From: Haliclystus octoradiatus
Taxonomy: Eukaryota > Cnidaria > Staurozoa > Stauromedusae > Haliclystidae
Assembly (NCBI GenBank): GCA_916610825.1
Contig: OU744446.1
Span: 918,501-982,500 of the forward strand
Length of the DNA: 64,000 bases
Direction: 5' to 3'
Shown: piece by piece, positions 1 to 11,600 of the stretch
Position numbering within the stretch: the stretch's first letter is position 1
How the letters are laid out: each line of letters opens with the position of its first letter
Translations under genes and position numbers: made by a program
Notes under the pieces: model-generated
Database searches by the model: none
Seen by the model: the letters and a program-made list of their open reading frames with translations, nothing else
What the model was told of the DNA's origin: nothing

Positions 1-415
1 CAGTGTGAAGCCAGACTGTGATTGAAATGTTTCCCGCTATGTTCCCTTCAACCCCATCGTGAACCTTGAACCTTGCAACATAAACACCATTTACTAGAAA
101 GTTTGTTGGAAAGGACAAAAATAACAACTGCCTACGTCATAACACAGAAATTCTCTGCACAATGGTATGCAATAACACCTGATGCGTGAAGAAATGAAAG
201 TAAAATCAAACGCGATGTAAAAACCGAATGACTTGCATCGCGTGCACAAATTTTCAAAGGCTTATAATTTTTTATTCACTTTATGTATCGAAATGAAACT
301 CCCCTTAATGTTTAGGCTATATAAGAACAATGTTCTGCTGCAATTTTGTAATTTTTGAGTCTTTAGAAGTTGTGAATTCCGATTCACCCCCGTTGCATTT
401 CACCCCGCTCTCCCC
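1..415 (+). repeat. Dispersed repeat, copy 1 (unknown family)
   Basis: This stretch is strongly similar, in the same orientation, to 49030-49352. Shared blocks include AGCCAGACTGTGATTGAAAT near the start and GAACAATGTTCTGCTGCAAT in the middle, followed by a shared stretch around GTAATTTTTGAGTCTTTAGA. Copy 1 carries small insertions relative to copy 2. No coding potential is visible. It looks like a non-autonomous element, but I cannot assign a class. The left edge may lie outside the window. Confidence 0.7.
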
Positions 416-2186
416 TAATGCTGTATGTTGGAGAATTGATCTTTAATTTTAAATATTTATAAACCTTTTGTCTGACCCTGAGTGAGGCTAGGTAAATCCT
501 TAGGTAATTTACTATAGTTTTCATCAATTATCGTAAACTTCTACTTTTTAATGGTTTTGTAAGTATATGTTGCACTAAAGACACTTTTGAAGGGTTGAAA
601 GAAGAAAAAGCGAATAAAATAAAGAAGATGTTGACCCGTACGAAGATTTGAACCCACGACCTTGATAAAACAGGGAGTGAACGCACTAACCACTCGGAAC
701 TTTAGGATCACGTGATAAATTTATTACCGTTTCTAGACGCGCAAACAGTGTCCGACAAAAGGTTTCCGGAATCTTAAAAAATATTATACTTTTTCTTCTG
801 ATTTTTTTGTTGAGGTTTGGCCTATAAATCAGAAAATTATCAATTTTCTTCTGAATTTGCTCCAACCTTCCGGGATCTTGGATCCCAGTATACCAACTTT
901 TGTCGGACCCTGCGCGCAAAACTCGCGTTTGCAGACTCGCAGTTTCGAGTTTCCAAAACCGTATTGGGCGCGCACTTTACAAACTTTGCAGTCTGGGACA
1001 GAAGCAAGGGCCTGGGTTGGTCCGAACCCTAAAGTCCGAACGGATCTAGCAACGAGTGAAGCATGTGACCTTTTACAAGTCCTCAAATCCCAGTTTGCAG
1101 AGAATGGCACATTTCAACAAGATCTTGGGTGCTCCTCGGTGGTAAAAAGTGAAATACAATGCGCCAAGCACTCCAAAGCTAGGTTCAAGTGCACACTTCA
1201 AGTACGCTGCCAGGTAAAAGTGCAAACAAAAATGAATTGATTAATAAATTTTTCATTCTTCATTCAACTCAGATTCTGCCAAGGTTGTGGTTTCAAATCC
1301 TTATCCATCCAAAAAACGATTTCTTTGCTGATTTTTCATTAATAATGCTTTCAAATTGATGCGTACAACACATATCTATAGTAACTTATCATTATAATTA
1401 AATTAGTGTTCTATTCACCAAGCGCTGCTACTGTTCTCTCTACATGGAATGTGGGATCACAGCTTGAGGCAGACTAGAAGGCTTCGATATTTGCGGTCAA
1501 ACTCTTCTCACTTAAAAAGCATATAAATCAAACAAGAATAATTTAACACTATCGAAATTATGTGATGCTATGGTTAAAAATTTAGGAATCTAAATTTATT
1601 AAAATCTTTCCAAAATTGACCGAGGTGAGGTCTTGAACATCATAACAGTATATCAGAAGTAGCAAGTGTTTGTATGGAACGGATTTGATGATTGCAGCAA
1701 ACTGTGCTTGACATTTGGATTGCATGACTGCGCTTGGCAATTGAGTACAGTGTTGAATTTGAGAAGTCTTCCATTTTGATTCTGTTCCAACTTCCAAGTT
1801 ATGATAAGACTCTGCATAATTTTCCAAATGTTCTCTTTTGATTAACGAAATTGCAAGTATCCGTGTCACACAGTCCTTGATCTAGCTCAGTTGAAATTTC
1901 TTCCTTAACGTTGCATTGGTTATTAAATTGTAAGAAACTAAAATTGATCATTTCTAGCTTTGTGGTCAATGACGAGACTCTTTAGTCAGCATTATTGTCA
2001 CGGTAACAAACACTGAGTCTACTATATTGTGCTGACACAAAATGTGTAATTACCAATATGTTCCGCCTCTATCTTTGGATTTTAGATATTGATTTTTGAT
2101 AGTATTCTACAACATTTAGCTTAATTGTTGTATGTAAAAATATTTAAATAATTAAAATTTGCCATTTTGTGTTTTATTATTTTTAG
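416..2186. other. Intergenic or 5' intronic stretch without a supported gene
   Basis: No reading frame here shows a recognisable domain or a convincing splice context. A tRNA-like relic lies at 638-705. A short motif around 790-865 (CCTATAAATCAGAAAAT with flanking TTCTTCTGAATTTG) recurs at about 34690-34760 and is probably another repeat. The first exon or exons of the gene whose later exons start at 2187 could be here or to the left. I searched for a short Met-Phe-Trp-Gly-type first exon, as FKBP-type nucleoplasmin-like proteins often have, and did not find one. Confidence 0.4.
638..705 (-). repeat. tRNA-like relic (probable SINE head)
   Basis: Read on the minus strand, this has a box A-like TGGTTAGTGCG and, about 30 bases later, a box B-like GGTTCAAATC, the layout of a tRNA internal promoter. 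The ends do not pair as an acceptor stem, so it is not an intact tRNA gene. A degraded tRNA-derived SINE or a tRNA pseudogene fits best. Confidence 0.45.
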
Positions 2187-4040
2187 GACTTACTTTAGAG
2201 CATGGTAGTGTTTATTCACAAGTCGTTGATCGCTCATTTCATCTCTCGATGGCTGCCTTAGGTTTTGACTCTCACGCATCTGAATCAGTGTCTGTAGCTG
2301 TTGAAGTCAACAAAGCAAGATACGTTTTATGCACTCTACGACCAAACCATATTCCACACCAACAATTAAATCACGAATTCACTGAAGGCGAAGAACTATG
2401 CTTTTATATGGTCGGTGGCTCTGGTGAAGTTCATCTTACAGGTTTGTGGATGTTGTATTGTTTTATATACTGTCTCGTTAGTGTATAGTATTGTGGAAAT
2501 AGTTCATGATTGTTAAATTGCTCAAGTTCATGAAATACAGGCCATTTAACATTCATGAACTGTTTTTCTAAAATATCACAAAGGTTTTCTGCGATCTGAT
2601 TGGTCGAAAGAGCGTGCATGAAATCCTAGGGTAAAACATGACTCCGAAAACCGGGAAAACCGCAAGCTTCAAAAAGTTTGATCTGTGATAAAATACAGAA
2701 TTTATAACTTTTTGATAACAATCCAATAAATATCTCAATAATGGCTACGATTTACAAAACGACATTTAGCTCATGATGTTTTTATTTATTGGAAAGCGTA
2801 ATAAATGAGTTATTGGTCATGTAACATGCAAAATAAAACACAGAATGAAAGACAATTATAGGCTACGCTGTTTCAAGGTAAACCTAAAATTTAAATAACA
2901 ATTACTGCATTAATTTGCTAAAGAACTATTGTACCACTTATATTACAGACGTTCTTGTATATGTTTTTCTTTATTCGACAAAATCTATCTTGTTGTGGGA
3001 TTCTCTTGGAGCTCGTGATTTTTTAGCGCTTCACTCGTGTCTCCCAACATTTTCTCGTTTAGTAAATATGAATACAAACATGGCAAGTATGTGGTAACCC
3101 TTTAATATTAATGTAATCATCAGCTCATGAACTCAATGAATTGTTTTGTATTTAAACAGTTGCTTTGATATTTATTGATGTAGTGAAAAAACATTTATAA
3201 ATAAAAAAGAAAATACTTGTGGATGTGAAATAGCACATTGCCCATTTTAAGTAACTTCTATCAAGATTGCATAAAAGTTGTGAGCGTTTTCCCCACGCTT
3301 AATCTGTATAAGACTATATAAAAGCCAGCTATGAGATTTAGATGTATTTCCAACTATAGACATGTGGAATTGTTGATTTTATATACATAGTAGCCTGCTC
3401 GCAGATTTACTGTCAAAATGTAAATTTGGTAAACAGTAGAGTCTGCTAACTCGAGGACAAAAGCTTGCCTTTGCTGATTCAGCACCGGGCGTGGAAAGGT
3501 GTAAAAACTATTGTCCTACAAGGGCTGTGTGAGTGACCACTATAGACAGGTGACCGCTATAAATAGGTTTAATTGTACACTGTTGTTGTGGGCAACTGAC
3601 TGGTATAGCCATTGGCTTAATTGATGGTTTAACGTTTGTTAGGTTTCCTTCTCCCGACTCCTGTTGAATGTGAATATGATGATCTTAGTGACGATACGCA
3701 GTCTACAACTGAATCTGAGTCAGAAGACATTGAAAATGAAGTTTTGAGCAGACAAGTTATTCCTCTCGATGAATCAGCATCATATCGCTCTTTTTTAACA
3801 CAATTAACATCATCAGTTGGTGATGAGGATAATGATGAATCAGATGATGAGTCAAGCGAAGAGGAGTATACTCCGGGTAAAAAGAAAAAGAAATTAAATA
3901 CAGAGAACAGTTCATTAGCAAAGAAGCAAATTAAAAAAGCAGCTTCAACGAAAAATGATTTTCAAATTAATAATAAATTAATGAAAAGTAAAAAGAAACA
4001 AAAAATTCAGCAGTTTATAAAAAAGAAAAAAAGAAAATGA
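2187..4040 (+). CDS. Nucleoplasmin-like (NPL) domain protein, FKBP39/46-type N-terminus, no PPIase domain (5' partial)
   Basis: Two exons are visible: 2187-2441 and 3643-4040 (TGA). The junction splits a glycine codon (G|GT) and reads HLTG-FLLPTP, as expected for this family. Exon A encodes the nucleoplasmin-like beta fold found at the N-terminus of insect and yeast nuclear FKBPs, with family landmarks LTLEHGSVYSQ, FHLSMAALGF, YVLCTL and EGEELCFYMVGG. Exon B carries two acidic, Ser-rich tracts, then a long Lys-rich tail ending KKKKRK. Such proteins are nuclear or nucleolar and act on histones or ribosome assembly; that role is inferred from the family. The oddity is the in-frame stop straight after the basic tail, where relatives continue into an FK506-binding PPIase domain. 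The first exon, which supplies the first base of the opening Gly codon, was not found. An AATAAA lies 125 bases past the stop. Confidence 0.8.
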
Positions 4041-4164
4041 ATTAGTATTTAATTAATGTAATGTTTTGCATTTCTAATATGTCAATGATGTACAGCTTTT
4101 TTGTATAAAATTCTAAGTAGGTCTAATTATCAATTATGGGTAACTTTTAATCTTTTATTTTCTT

Positions 4165-4170
4165 AATAAA
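4165..4170 (+). promoter_or_regulatory. Probable polyadenylation signal AATAAA
   Basis: A canonical AATAAA lies 125 bases after the stop codon of the NPL-domain gene, on the same strand and in A+T-rich sequence. Confidence 0.5.
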
Positions 4171-4243
4171 AATCATATGAAGATATGGGAGTTTTGAATT
4201 TTTTGGATTGATCATTTTCTCACAAACCAAGTATGCTTTTTTT

Positions 4244-4405
4244 TACCCTGGAGGTTGGTTATTGTTTTTGGGAGTTTGTTTGCATTTGATTACTTTAATT
4301 GCCTCATGCCCTTCCTGACACTCCCACAAAAGCAAACAGTGCTTCTGCCATGGGATTGAACCCTTCAGTGTGAGATCCGATGCCCTAACCTTTAGAGGAA
4401 GACAG
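4244..4405 (-). mobile_element. tRNA-derived SINE family 1, copy 1
   Basis: On the minus strand the head has a box A-like AGGTTAGGGC and a box B GGGTTCAATCCC. The body then reads TGGCAGAAGCACTGTTTG and ends with AGGAAGGGCAT. The same head-body order occurs at 10028-10175, where TGGCAGAAGCAC and AGGAAGGGCAT are also present at matching spacing. Confidence 0.6.
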
Positions 4406-4987
4406 TACTATTGTTCCTACTTCTTGTTATAAACACAACGTTTTTCTACTCTGCTTCTTTATCTGCTACAGGTGATTCGATTTATTTTGTCAAAGTAAAA
4501 ATAAAATAGTTTTGACAGGCAAATAAAGGGAGTCTGAAATGGATCTAACCGTGCTAATAAGTTATCGGTGATTTTGAATAACACCGTTAAATCAGGCTTG
4601 ATTCTAAATGAAGAATATGTAAACGATGGGCGTAATCTCATTGTACAAAGTATGCAATCGTTTACGAATTCTTCTTGTAAGCCTGAATAAGAATGTCAAT
4701 TTGATTACAGTAGAATGGAAACATGAAATATTAGCTTGAATTTAAAAGATAAAACCATTTGATGTCAAAATGAAGTAAAGGCTCGTCATCATTGTCATTA
4801 ATCTTGCTGCATCGTTACCATAATAATTTGTCTGGTCTTTAATAATCTGAAAAGCATTTTTCACAATACAGATGTATAAACGTATACACTACAATTTTAC
4901 AACAACACATTTTATAGGATATAAAATACCAAATTGTGGTATTCCATGTAATTGCCTCTCGAGGAGACGTTTGAAAGTTGGCCTGTT

Positions 4988-5430
4988 CTACACATGCTTC
5001 ACCGTAGACAGTAGATCGTTCCACTTATGAGTACCAACATTTTGGAATGAGTGGCAATGGCTTGACCTGATGTAAATGTCATTGTGGTAGTGGGATCTTG
5101 TTCTGGTGGTATGTGGTCGTTGAAATAATGTGGAAATCAAAGGAGGAGATTGGTGAATTTTAATTTTATGGGCGAACATTAGTTGATTTGATGTTATTCT
5201 GTGCAAGATAAAAGTTACCAAATAACAAAATACATATATAGTACAAAGCCCCATGAGGGGATAATCTCTTCCCCTGTCCCCTATCAAATGTTAAAATGCA
5301 GTTTGATTGTATCCTCCCTGTTTGGGCAGTTGGCTGTTAGGAACAGGGGATTATGCACCCTATTGTTTTCCTCTTATGAGAGGGGTTTGAACCATAAACA
5401 CAATGAATGCCACTATCAATATACTAAATC
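4988..5430 (-). mobile_element. LINE reverse-transcriptase C-terminal remnant
   Basis: The minus-strand frame at 4988-5287 includes FAHKIKIHQSPPLISTLFQR and TTRTRSHYHNDIY, ending GTHKWNDL. These match the C-terminal tail of CR1/L2/Jockey-type LINE reverse transcriptases, and the matching frame at 38648-39205 in this window ([25 protein letters not shown]). Further degraded sequence to 5430 probably continues the element. No catalytic core is present. Confidence 0.65.
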
Positions 5431-5699
5431 ATCGATATATCCAATGTGAACAAATCCGTGGTTAACCTAAATATAAAAATCTAGGAAGTGGGTGAGATCA
5501 CAGTTGGGCGCCCTGTGTAAATAACAATGGGCTTTGTTGTTGTCTATTTTGATTGAAAAACCATATCAAAAGTTTTGATGATTACAAAAGGAAAAGGGTT
5601 CCAACCTGCAGACGCCGTATTCAACATTGGAATGAACTCCAACGACCGTTTAATAGCCGTTCATTAGTTGATCACTATCTACGTTATTAACGGAAGAAA

Positions 5700-8600
5700 A
5701 TGGGGTAAGTAGGTTCAATCAAATTTAGAATTATTGGTTCATAACCATTAGTTCGATGTATTTCTATTTCGCTTGTGCATTATGTCGGCTGCCAAATTTA
5801 GTGTCATGTTCATTTCACTTTACTTTTTTGTTGGTTTTGATCTAGGGAACAACCTATATTTACATCACAAGCTCATGTTTTTCAAATTGATCCAGATACT
5901 AAAAAGAGTTGGCTGCCAGTTTCAAAACAAGCTGTCCCTGTTTCAATTTACATTGATGCGTCGAAGAAAACGTACAGGATCGTAGCGATCAATGGAAGTA
6001 ACGTGAGTGCAACCATAGGCCCAAGGAATTGATATGTTATTATCTTGTGTCAACTATTTATCTGCCTAATCCTGTTTAATATTCAATGAAATGTACTATT
6101 AGCTAGTAGCTCTCACACTCCCTTGTTCATCTTTTCTGAGGCAGGTGATTTTGCTGTCTTATTATGTATGATTAGTAATTTGGTAATTGATTTATATGAC
6201 TAATTGGCGTTGGAAATTTATCAAGCAGCTATTAAAATAAACATTTGCAACTACTGTAGTTCTCTTTTACATGGCATATTATTACGCAAATTCAGTAGCT
6301 CGTATGCACACTTTTACCATCATTGTATTTCGTTTCATCGCGAAAATCTGTGATGATTAAATTGATTTTCCGGTCTCTTGCAAATCGGTTTGTTTGTTTA
6401 TTTATCAGACGTTGATTGGATAGTTTATCGCATTCGAAGTCATCCCTCTTTTCACCATTCATATTTTAACAACACAATCTCTTCATTGTAATTAAGTCAT
6501 CTTTAATGATATGATTACCGTTGATCTATTTTAAATTTTCATGCCAAGTTCCCAAGGAAGATTATTTTTAATGTTAATCCCATAATGAAATTATGTACTC
6601 TTAAAATTGATAAACAATGGAATTAATGATATTGTTTACAAAACATACGTTTTCAAAATCATTCTTGATTGATATGAACTGATATGAACTTTATCGGCTG
6701 TTGATTTCAGACTTAAATTAGATGTAAGTCATATATTTCAAGGACATTGTGGTAGGAGAAGATATCTTTGATGTCTTTAATTAGGTTTTGAGTGGGGTTT
6801 TTATAGCTTTGAGTGGTTCTTGTTCAAGACCAAATGCCTCAAATATTTTTTTTTTATAGTCTCATACTGTCATACATGATAGGAATTATTTGGTAAATTA
6901 TGGCTATACAATTAAGCGCTTACAAAAACCGTTAAAACTTAGCATACAACAAAGTCGGGTGATTAGTTCCAAATATTTGTAGCAACAAACAAACAAAAAA
7001 AGTCATGAGTGTCCGTGTGTATTGTAGGCTATGGATTTATATCTATTGGGAAATATGTTTCAATATGTAAGTCAATAAGTTGGCAAATAATAACACATGA
7101 ACACATCTAAAGCTACCCAATCTGTATTCTAGTGACTCCAAATTAAACATTTCTAGGCGACTTTCATAAATGTATATTCTATTTTGGTTCTTCTGCCAAT
7201 CCGTCTGGTGCAAAACCGCTGCACACTTTCCACCTTGTTGACATCTTTTACTAGGGTTAGATTCGATACAGGTGTGGATGACTCCATCAAAGGTTGTTGT
7301 GACATAGGTTGTGAAGCCAAGGTGAAAATGTTGTGGCCTATCATATAAAATACTTTCAGAAGTTGCAAAGAGCGACAATATGCCTTTGACGCGATAGTTA
7401 AGCAATGTGATGAAAGGGTTATACCCAGGTCATTGACGTCTTCAGCTACTTTGAGGTCAATCCCTCCAAGGGAGTAATGGGGATGGATGATTGATACTTC
7501 CAAAACCAAATGACATTACATAACGCTTGTGGTATGCTATTGCCAGTTGCCATTCGTCAGTCCACTTGCAAAATTTCGCCAGCATATTTTAAGAAATTGT
7601 CTGTGCCAGCAACTGAATTCTATCCTATTCACGGCATCTGGCAGACCTAAATAGCATATTTTACTAGGCTGCTTAATTTTGATATCAAATATGTCAAAAT
7701 ACCTGCAAGCTTGTTAGACATTGCATAATGATGTATTCAAGAGTTCACTTTTAATCCATACTATTTTGTATCTTGTTTCCATCAAATTTTTACAAATTTC
7801 AATTAATATTTATAAATTAGTTATTTATACTTTCTTGATCATTTTTTCAGTTTATTGTTACAAATAGCATTCAAAACATAACACTATAAGCAGTGGCGGC
7901 TCTTCCACATGGGCATGCGGGGCAGTGCCCTCCTTGTCGTTTCAAATAGTTATTTAAGAAAGCACGCTTTTAATAACATGAAATTTTCCTTTCTTTCATT
8001 TTGATACTCCTACCTCTTTGAATAGTTTAATGTATTTTATTACATATTTTATCAAGTTATTGTAATAATATTTTATATGTTAACTATTTGGTTTACTTTA
8101 AATGGTTTTTTATAAATCAGATTAAGCGTTCCTCTAATGCAGTTCGTTCAGATCTTGATTTCATTTGGATACTATTTTCCAGCTTCAATCTGGACCTAAA
8201 ACAGTTATACTTGATCAGATCTAGATGTTTCGTTTTGCGATCCAAACCCCTCTTATATCGGGCTGGTACTCTTTTTATAATAATAAATAATAATGAGGTA
8301 TTGCAATGTTGATGTAATTGTAATGCTGTTTTATAGGTCATTATAAACTGCATCTTAACAGCAAATATGGTATTTACGAAAACGTCTCAGAAATTTGGTC
8401 AATGGTCAGAATCAAAGACAAGCACGGTTTATGGACTTGGATTTTCATCAGAGTTAGATCTTAGCAAGGTAGTTAATACCAAGATGTAGGTCTATTGATA
8501 TGCAGTATCTCCATGGACTCTCAATAGGAGGATTATCTCAGATAGCAGAGCAGCGGAACGTTGAATATGATCATGCCTGATTGACTACCATTCACATCCC

Positions 8601-11600
8601 CCAAAGGTCAACTCAGCCTTCACTTTATCTAAAACATCAAATGAGTACTGTCTTCTGATCTTCTGATAGCAGAAGGAATGGTCCAGAGGGAATTGAATCA
8701 GAAGAAGCTGCGCCGCATCGTTGCGCATTTACAATTGAGGCCTATTTGCCATGGAATCTGCTGAAATTGATATGTCGTCTCGCGGTTGAAATCAACTTTT
8801 TTATGAACAGTTCATGAACTTTTGGCTTTAGGAACATCACGCTTTCCTGGAAAGTTCATGAAAATGAAAGTGTGATGGTATGAGTGTATTGACAATCAAG
8901 GCCTATCTGAGAGGGGGATAAAGTCTCAATTACAATTATTTTACAGCTCACAAGATTAGTAACGACTCAGTCTGTTGATTCGTTTTACGCAATATTTGAT
9001 ATCTGCATTTAAGCTATAGAGGTCCTTAATTTAGTACATGACGGGGAGGGGTCACATCAAGGGAGAGAGGTCAGTCACCAAAATGTGTACATATCTCTAC
9101 TGTTGAAAATGTTAAATGTAAATTATATCAAAACACAGCTAGCAATATATAAGGGACCCTTTTCATTTTGCCTTGTATTTCATCATGATGACTATTTATA
9201 GCTATAATTTAAGAGGCCTGAGGCCAAAGGGTATGAATGCTCCCTTCGTATAGGGTATGAATGCTCCCTTCGTATAGGGTATGAATGCTCCCTTCATATA
9301 GGGTATGAATGCTCCCTTCGTATAGGGTATGAATGCTCCCTTCGTATAGGGTATGAATGCTCCCTTCGTATAGGGTATGAATGCTCCCTTCATATAGGGT
9401 ATGAATGCTCCCTTCGTATAGGGTATGAATGCTCCCTTCGTATCTATGTTTACTAAACCTATCAATATCAAACTTAGTTGATGAGATTTTGTAATATTTT
9501 AGTTTGAGGATCAATTTAATGAAGTGAAGATGGCTATGGCAATGTCCCACGTCGCATATGAAAATCTTCCAACGGCTCCCCACATAGGATCTGTCTCAAG
9601 AACTCCATCAATCCAATCTAACAAATCACACAGTCTCAATAGTAGTCTAAACAATGGTTATCCAGCTGTTAAAACCAATGCGGGATCAATTCGAAGTGTC
9701 TCATCTGCAAGTAGTTATGAGGTATGAAGAAGTTAATAAAGCATTTACTTACAATCAAACTTACAAGTATTAAAGGCATAGAATTGACCAGCGACTTTCC
9801 TCTTGGTCTTCGAATATGCACTGACTTTGAGCTTGCAATTAGGTGCGATGATCAATTTTATGCTTTTAACATATAACATGACATATCATCTTCTTCAAAC
9901 ATTTTCTATTGTGGAATATATGTCAGTGTTAAACAATCACTTGCCTTCTAACTATATGTTGCTGATGTTTAACAACATTCCAACCAGCAAACAGCATTGC
10001 TAATTGATATCCCCTCTTTTAAATGTTTCTTTTTTCACTGGGGTGGTTGGTTAGTTGGTGGTTGGTGTTGTAGGATGCCCTTCCTTACACCTACCAACCA
10101 CCAGTGGTGCTTCTGCCAGGGATTGAACACACTACACTGCGGGCCGAGTTCCAACGTCCTTACCACTACTGAGACATCACTATGAATATGAATACTAGCT
10201 AATAGATAGCTGTATCTCACTTTACAAACTCTCATGTTCAACTTCCCATGGGAATATTAGTGAGTTTCTGCACAGTCCATAAACCTCATAAAACCATTCA
10301 TGATTTGTTCATGGACTACTTTTATGAACAACTCTCCGAACCATTCATGTACTGTTCCTATAATGTTGGTGTTGACGAATGTTAAATTGCCTTTTTTCAT
10401 GAACCGTTCGTGGACAACTTTTTATGAACAGTAGAGGTTAATTAGCATTTTTTAAACATTTTGGGTAATCGGTAATCGAAGAAATATTTTGACTGTCAAA
10501 AATGTTAAATTGCTGTTTTAATTTTTGGGTACCAGTACATTCACCTGCAGAACTATTGCGGAAGAATTCACATCTGAATTTGATTCTATGTCCCACTCTC
10601 AAGGATGTGCCTGTTAAAACTGTCAGGTATAAATATCAAGTAATTCCACCGTTTGAAAAGAGACGTTCATTATAATTTGTATGATATGATAATTCAACAT
10701 GTATCTTACTTGATATTTATTATTATTTATTGCGGCGTATGTATAATGTATTCACCCCTAATCACAGTTATTCAAGATGGGGTAGTAAGGTATAAATCAG
10801 TTAAACCATGAAGGGAGTTTTTATCATATATCTCAATGAAATGCAGCTACTGAGCCCCCGTTTCAAGTTATATGTGAGGACTGAGAGATTTGCAGGTTTC
10901 TTTTAAAGGGGCCAGATTGTTTTCCTGTAGAGGGGTTAAAGGGTTTAATAAATAGCAAGAAGTTTAATCGTTCATTTCTTTACTGAAATATATACCTTTC
11001 AAAATTGTTCTTGAAACAAAACAAAAACAGATATTTATATGTAAGCTGATTTCAATCTCTTAAACGTTCTTGCTACAAATTATTTGCTCATGTCATTGTT
11101 GCCTGGCAACTCAATTTATTGAATCCTTGAGTGCCTGTTTTAGTGTCATATTACCTGTGATAATAAAACCGTCGTCATCGATGTCAATATACAATAATAC
11201 ACACAAGTGAAGAAAAAACATATAAACTTACGTTTGGTGTCAAATAAAACCTATTTATTGTAACGGTATAGGTTAAATGATCATCTTCAAACGAAACGAC
11301 ATCATTTCCCTGCTGTTGTTCGCGATTTTGAGATAAATAATAAGATTTGCCACGATTCTTATATAATATAGAACAATTTAGTCTGCTTATACCATCACAG
11401 ATGAAAAGTCAATTTTATTCAGTCGAAGTGAGAATTTTCATTTTTCTGTTTTGTTTATTTGTATAACTGGAATGAGTTTATACGTATCAATAATAAACTT
11501 GTCTTCTTTATATGTAGGATGACGCTGCTTCAGTTACAGACAGTCAAAGATCTTTTTCTAATTCATCGGAAACACAATTAAAATATGAAAATGATCGGCT

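Larger units (their letters stand above)
4041..5699. other. Intergenic region between the NPL gene and Homer
   Basis: It holds a poly(A) signal, a SINE copy (4244-4405), a LINE remnant (4988-5430) and the presumed 5' flank of Homer. No other gene is supported. Confidence 0.5.

Noticed and set aside
638..705. A functional tRNA gene.
   Set aside because: Boxes A and B are present, but the acceptor ends do not pair, so it is a relic or SINE head.
857..1240. A 127-codon plus-strand frame in relatively GC-rich sequence.
   Set aside because: No recognisable domain, no splice continuity with the gene at 2187, and both strands are open here, as expected by chance.
1582..1869. A 95-codon minus-strand frame.
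   Set aside because: I found no similarity to a known family, and no repeat or splice signals to support it.
9202..9583. Two overlapping minus-strand frames encoding 8-residue repeat proteins (KGAFIPYT and YEGSIHTL).
   Set aside because: They are translations of a 24-bp minisatellite in a Homer intron; the period divisible by three keeps frames open.
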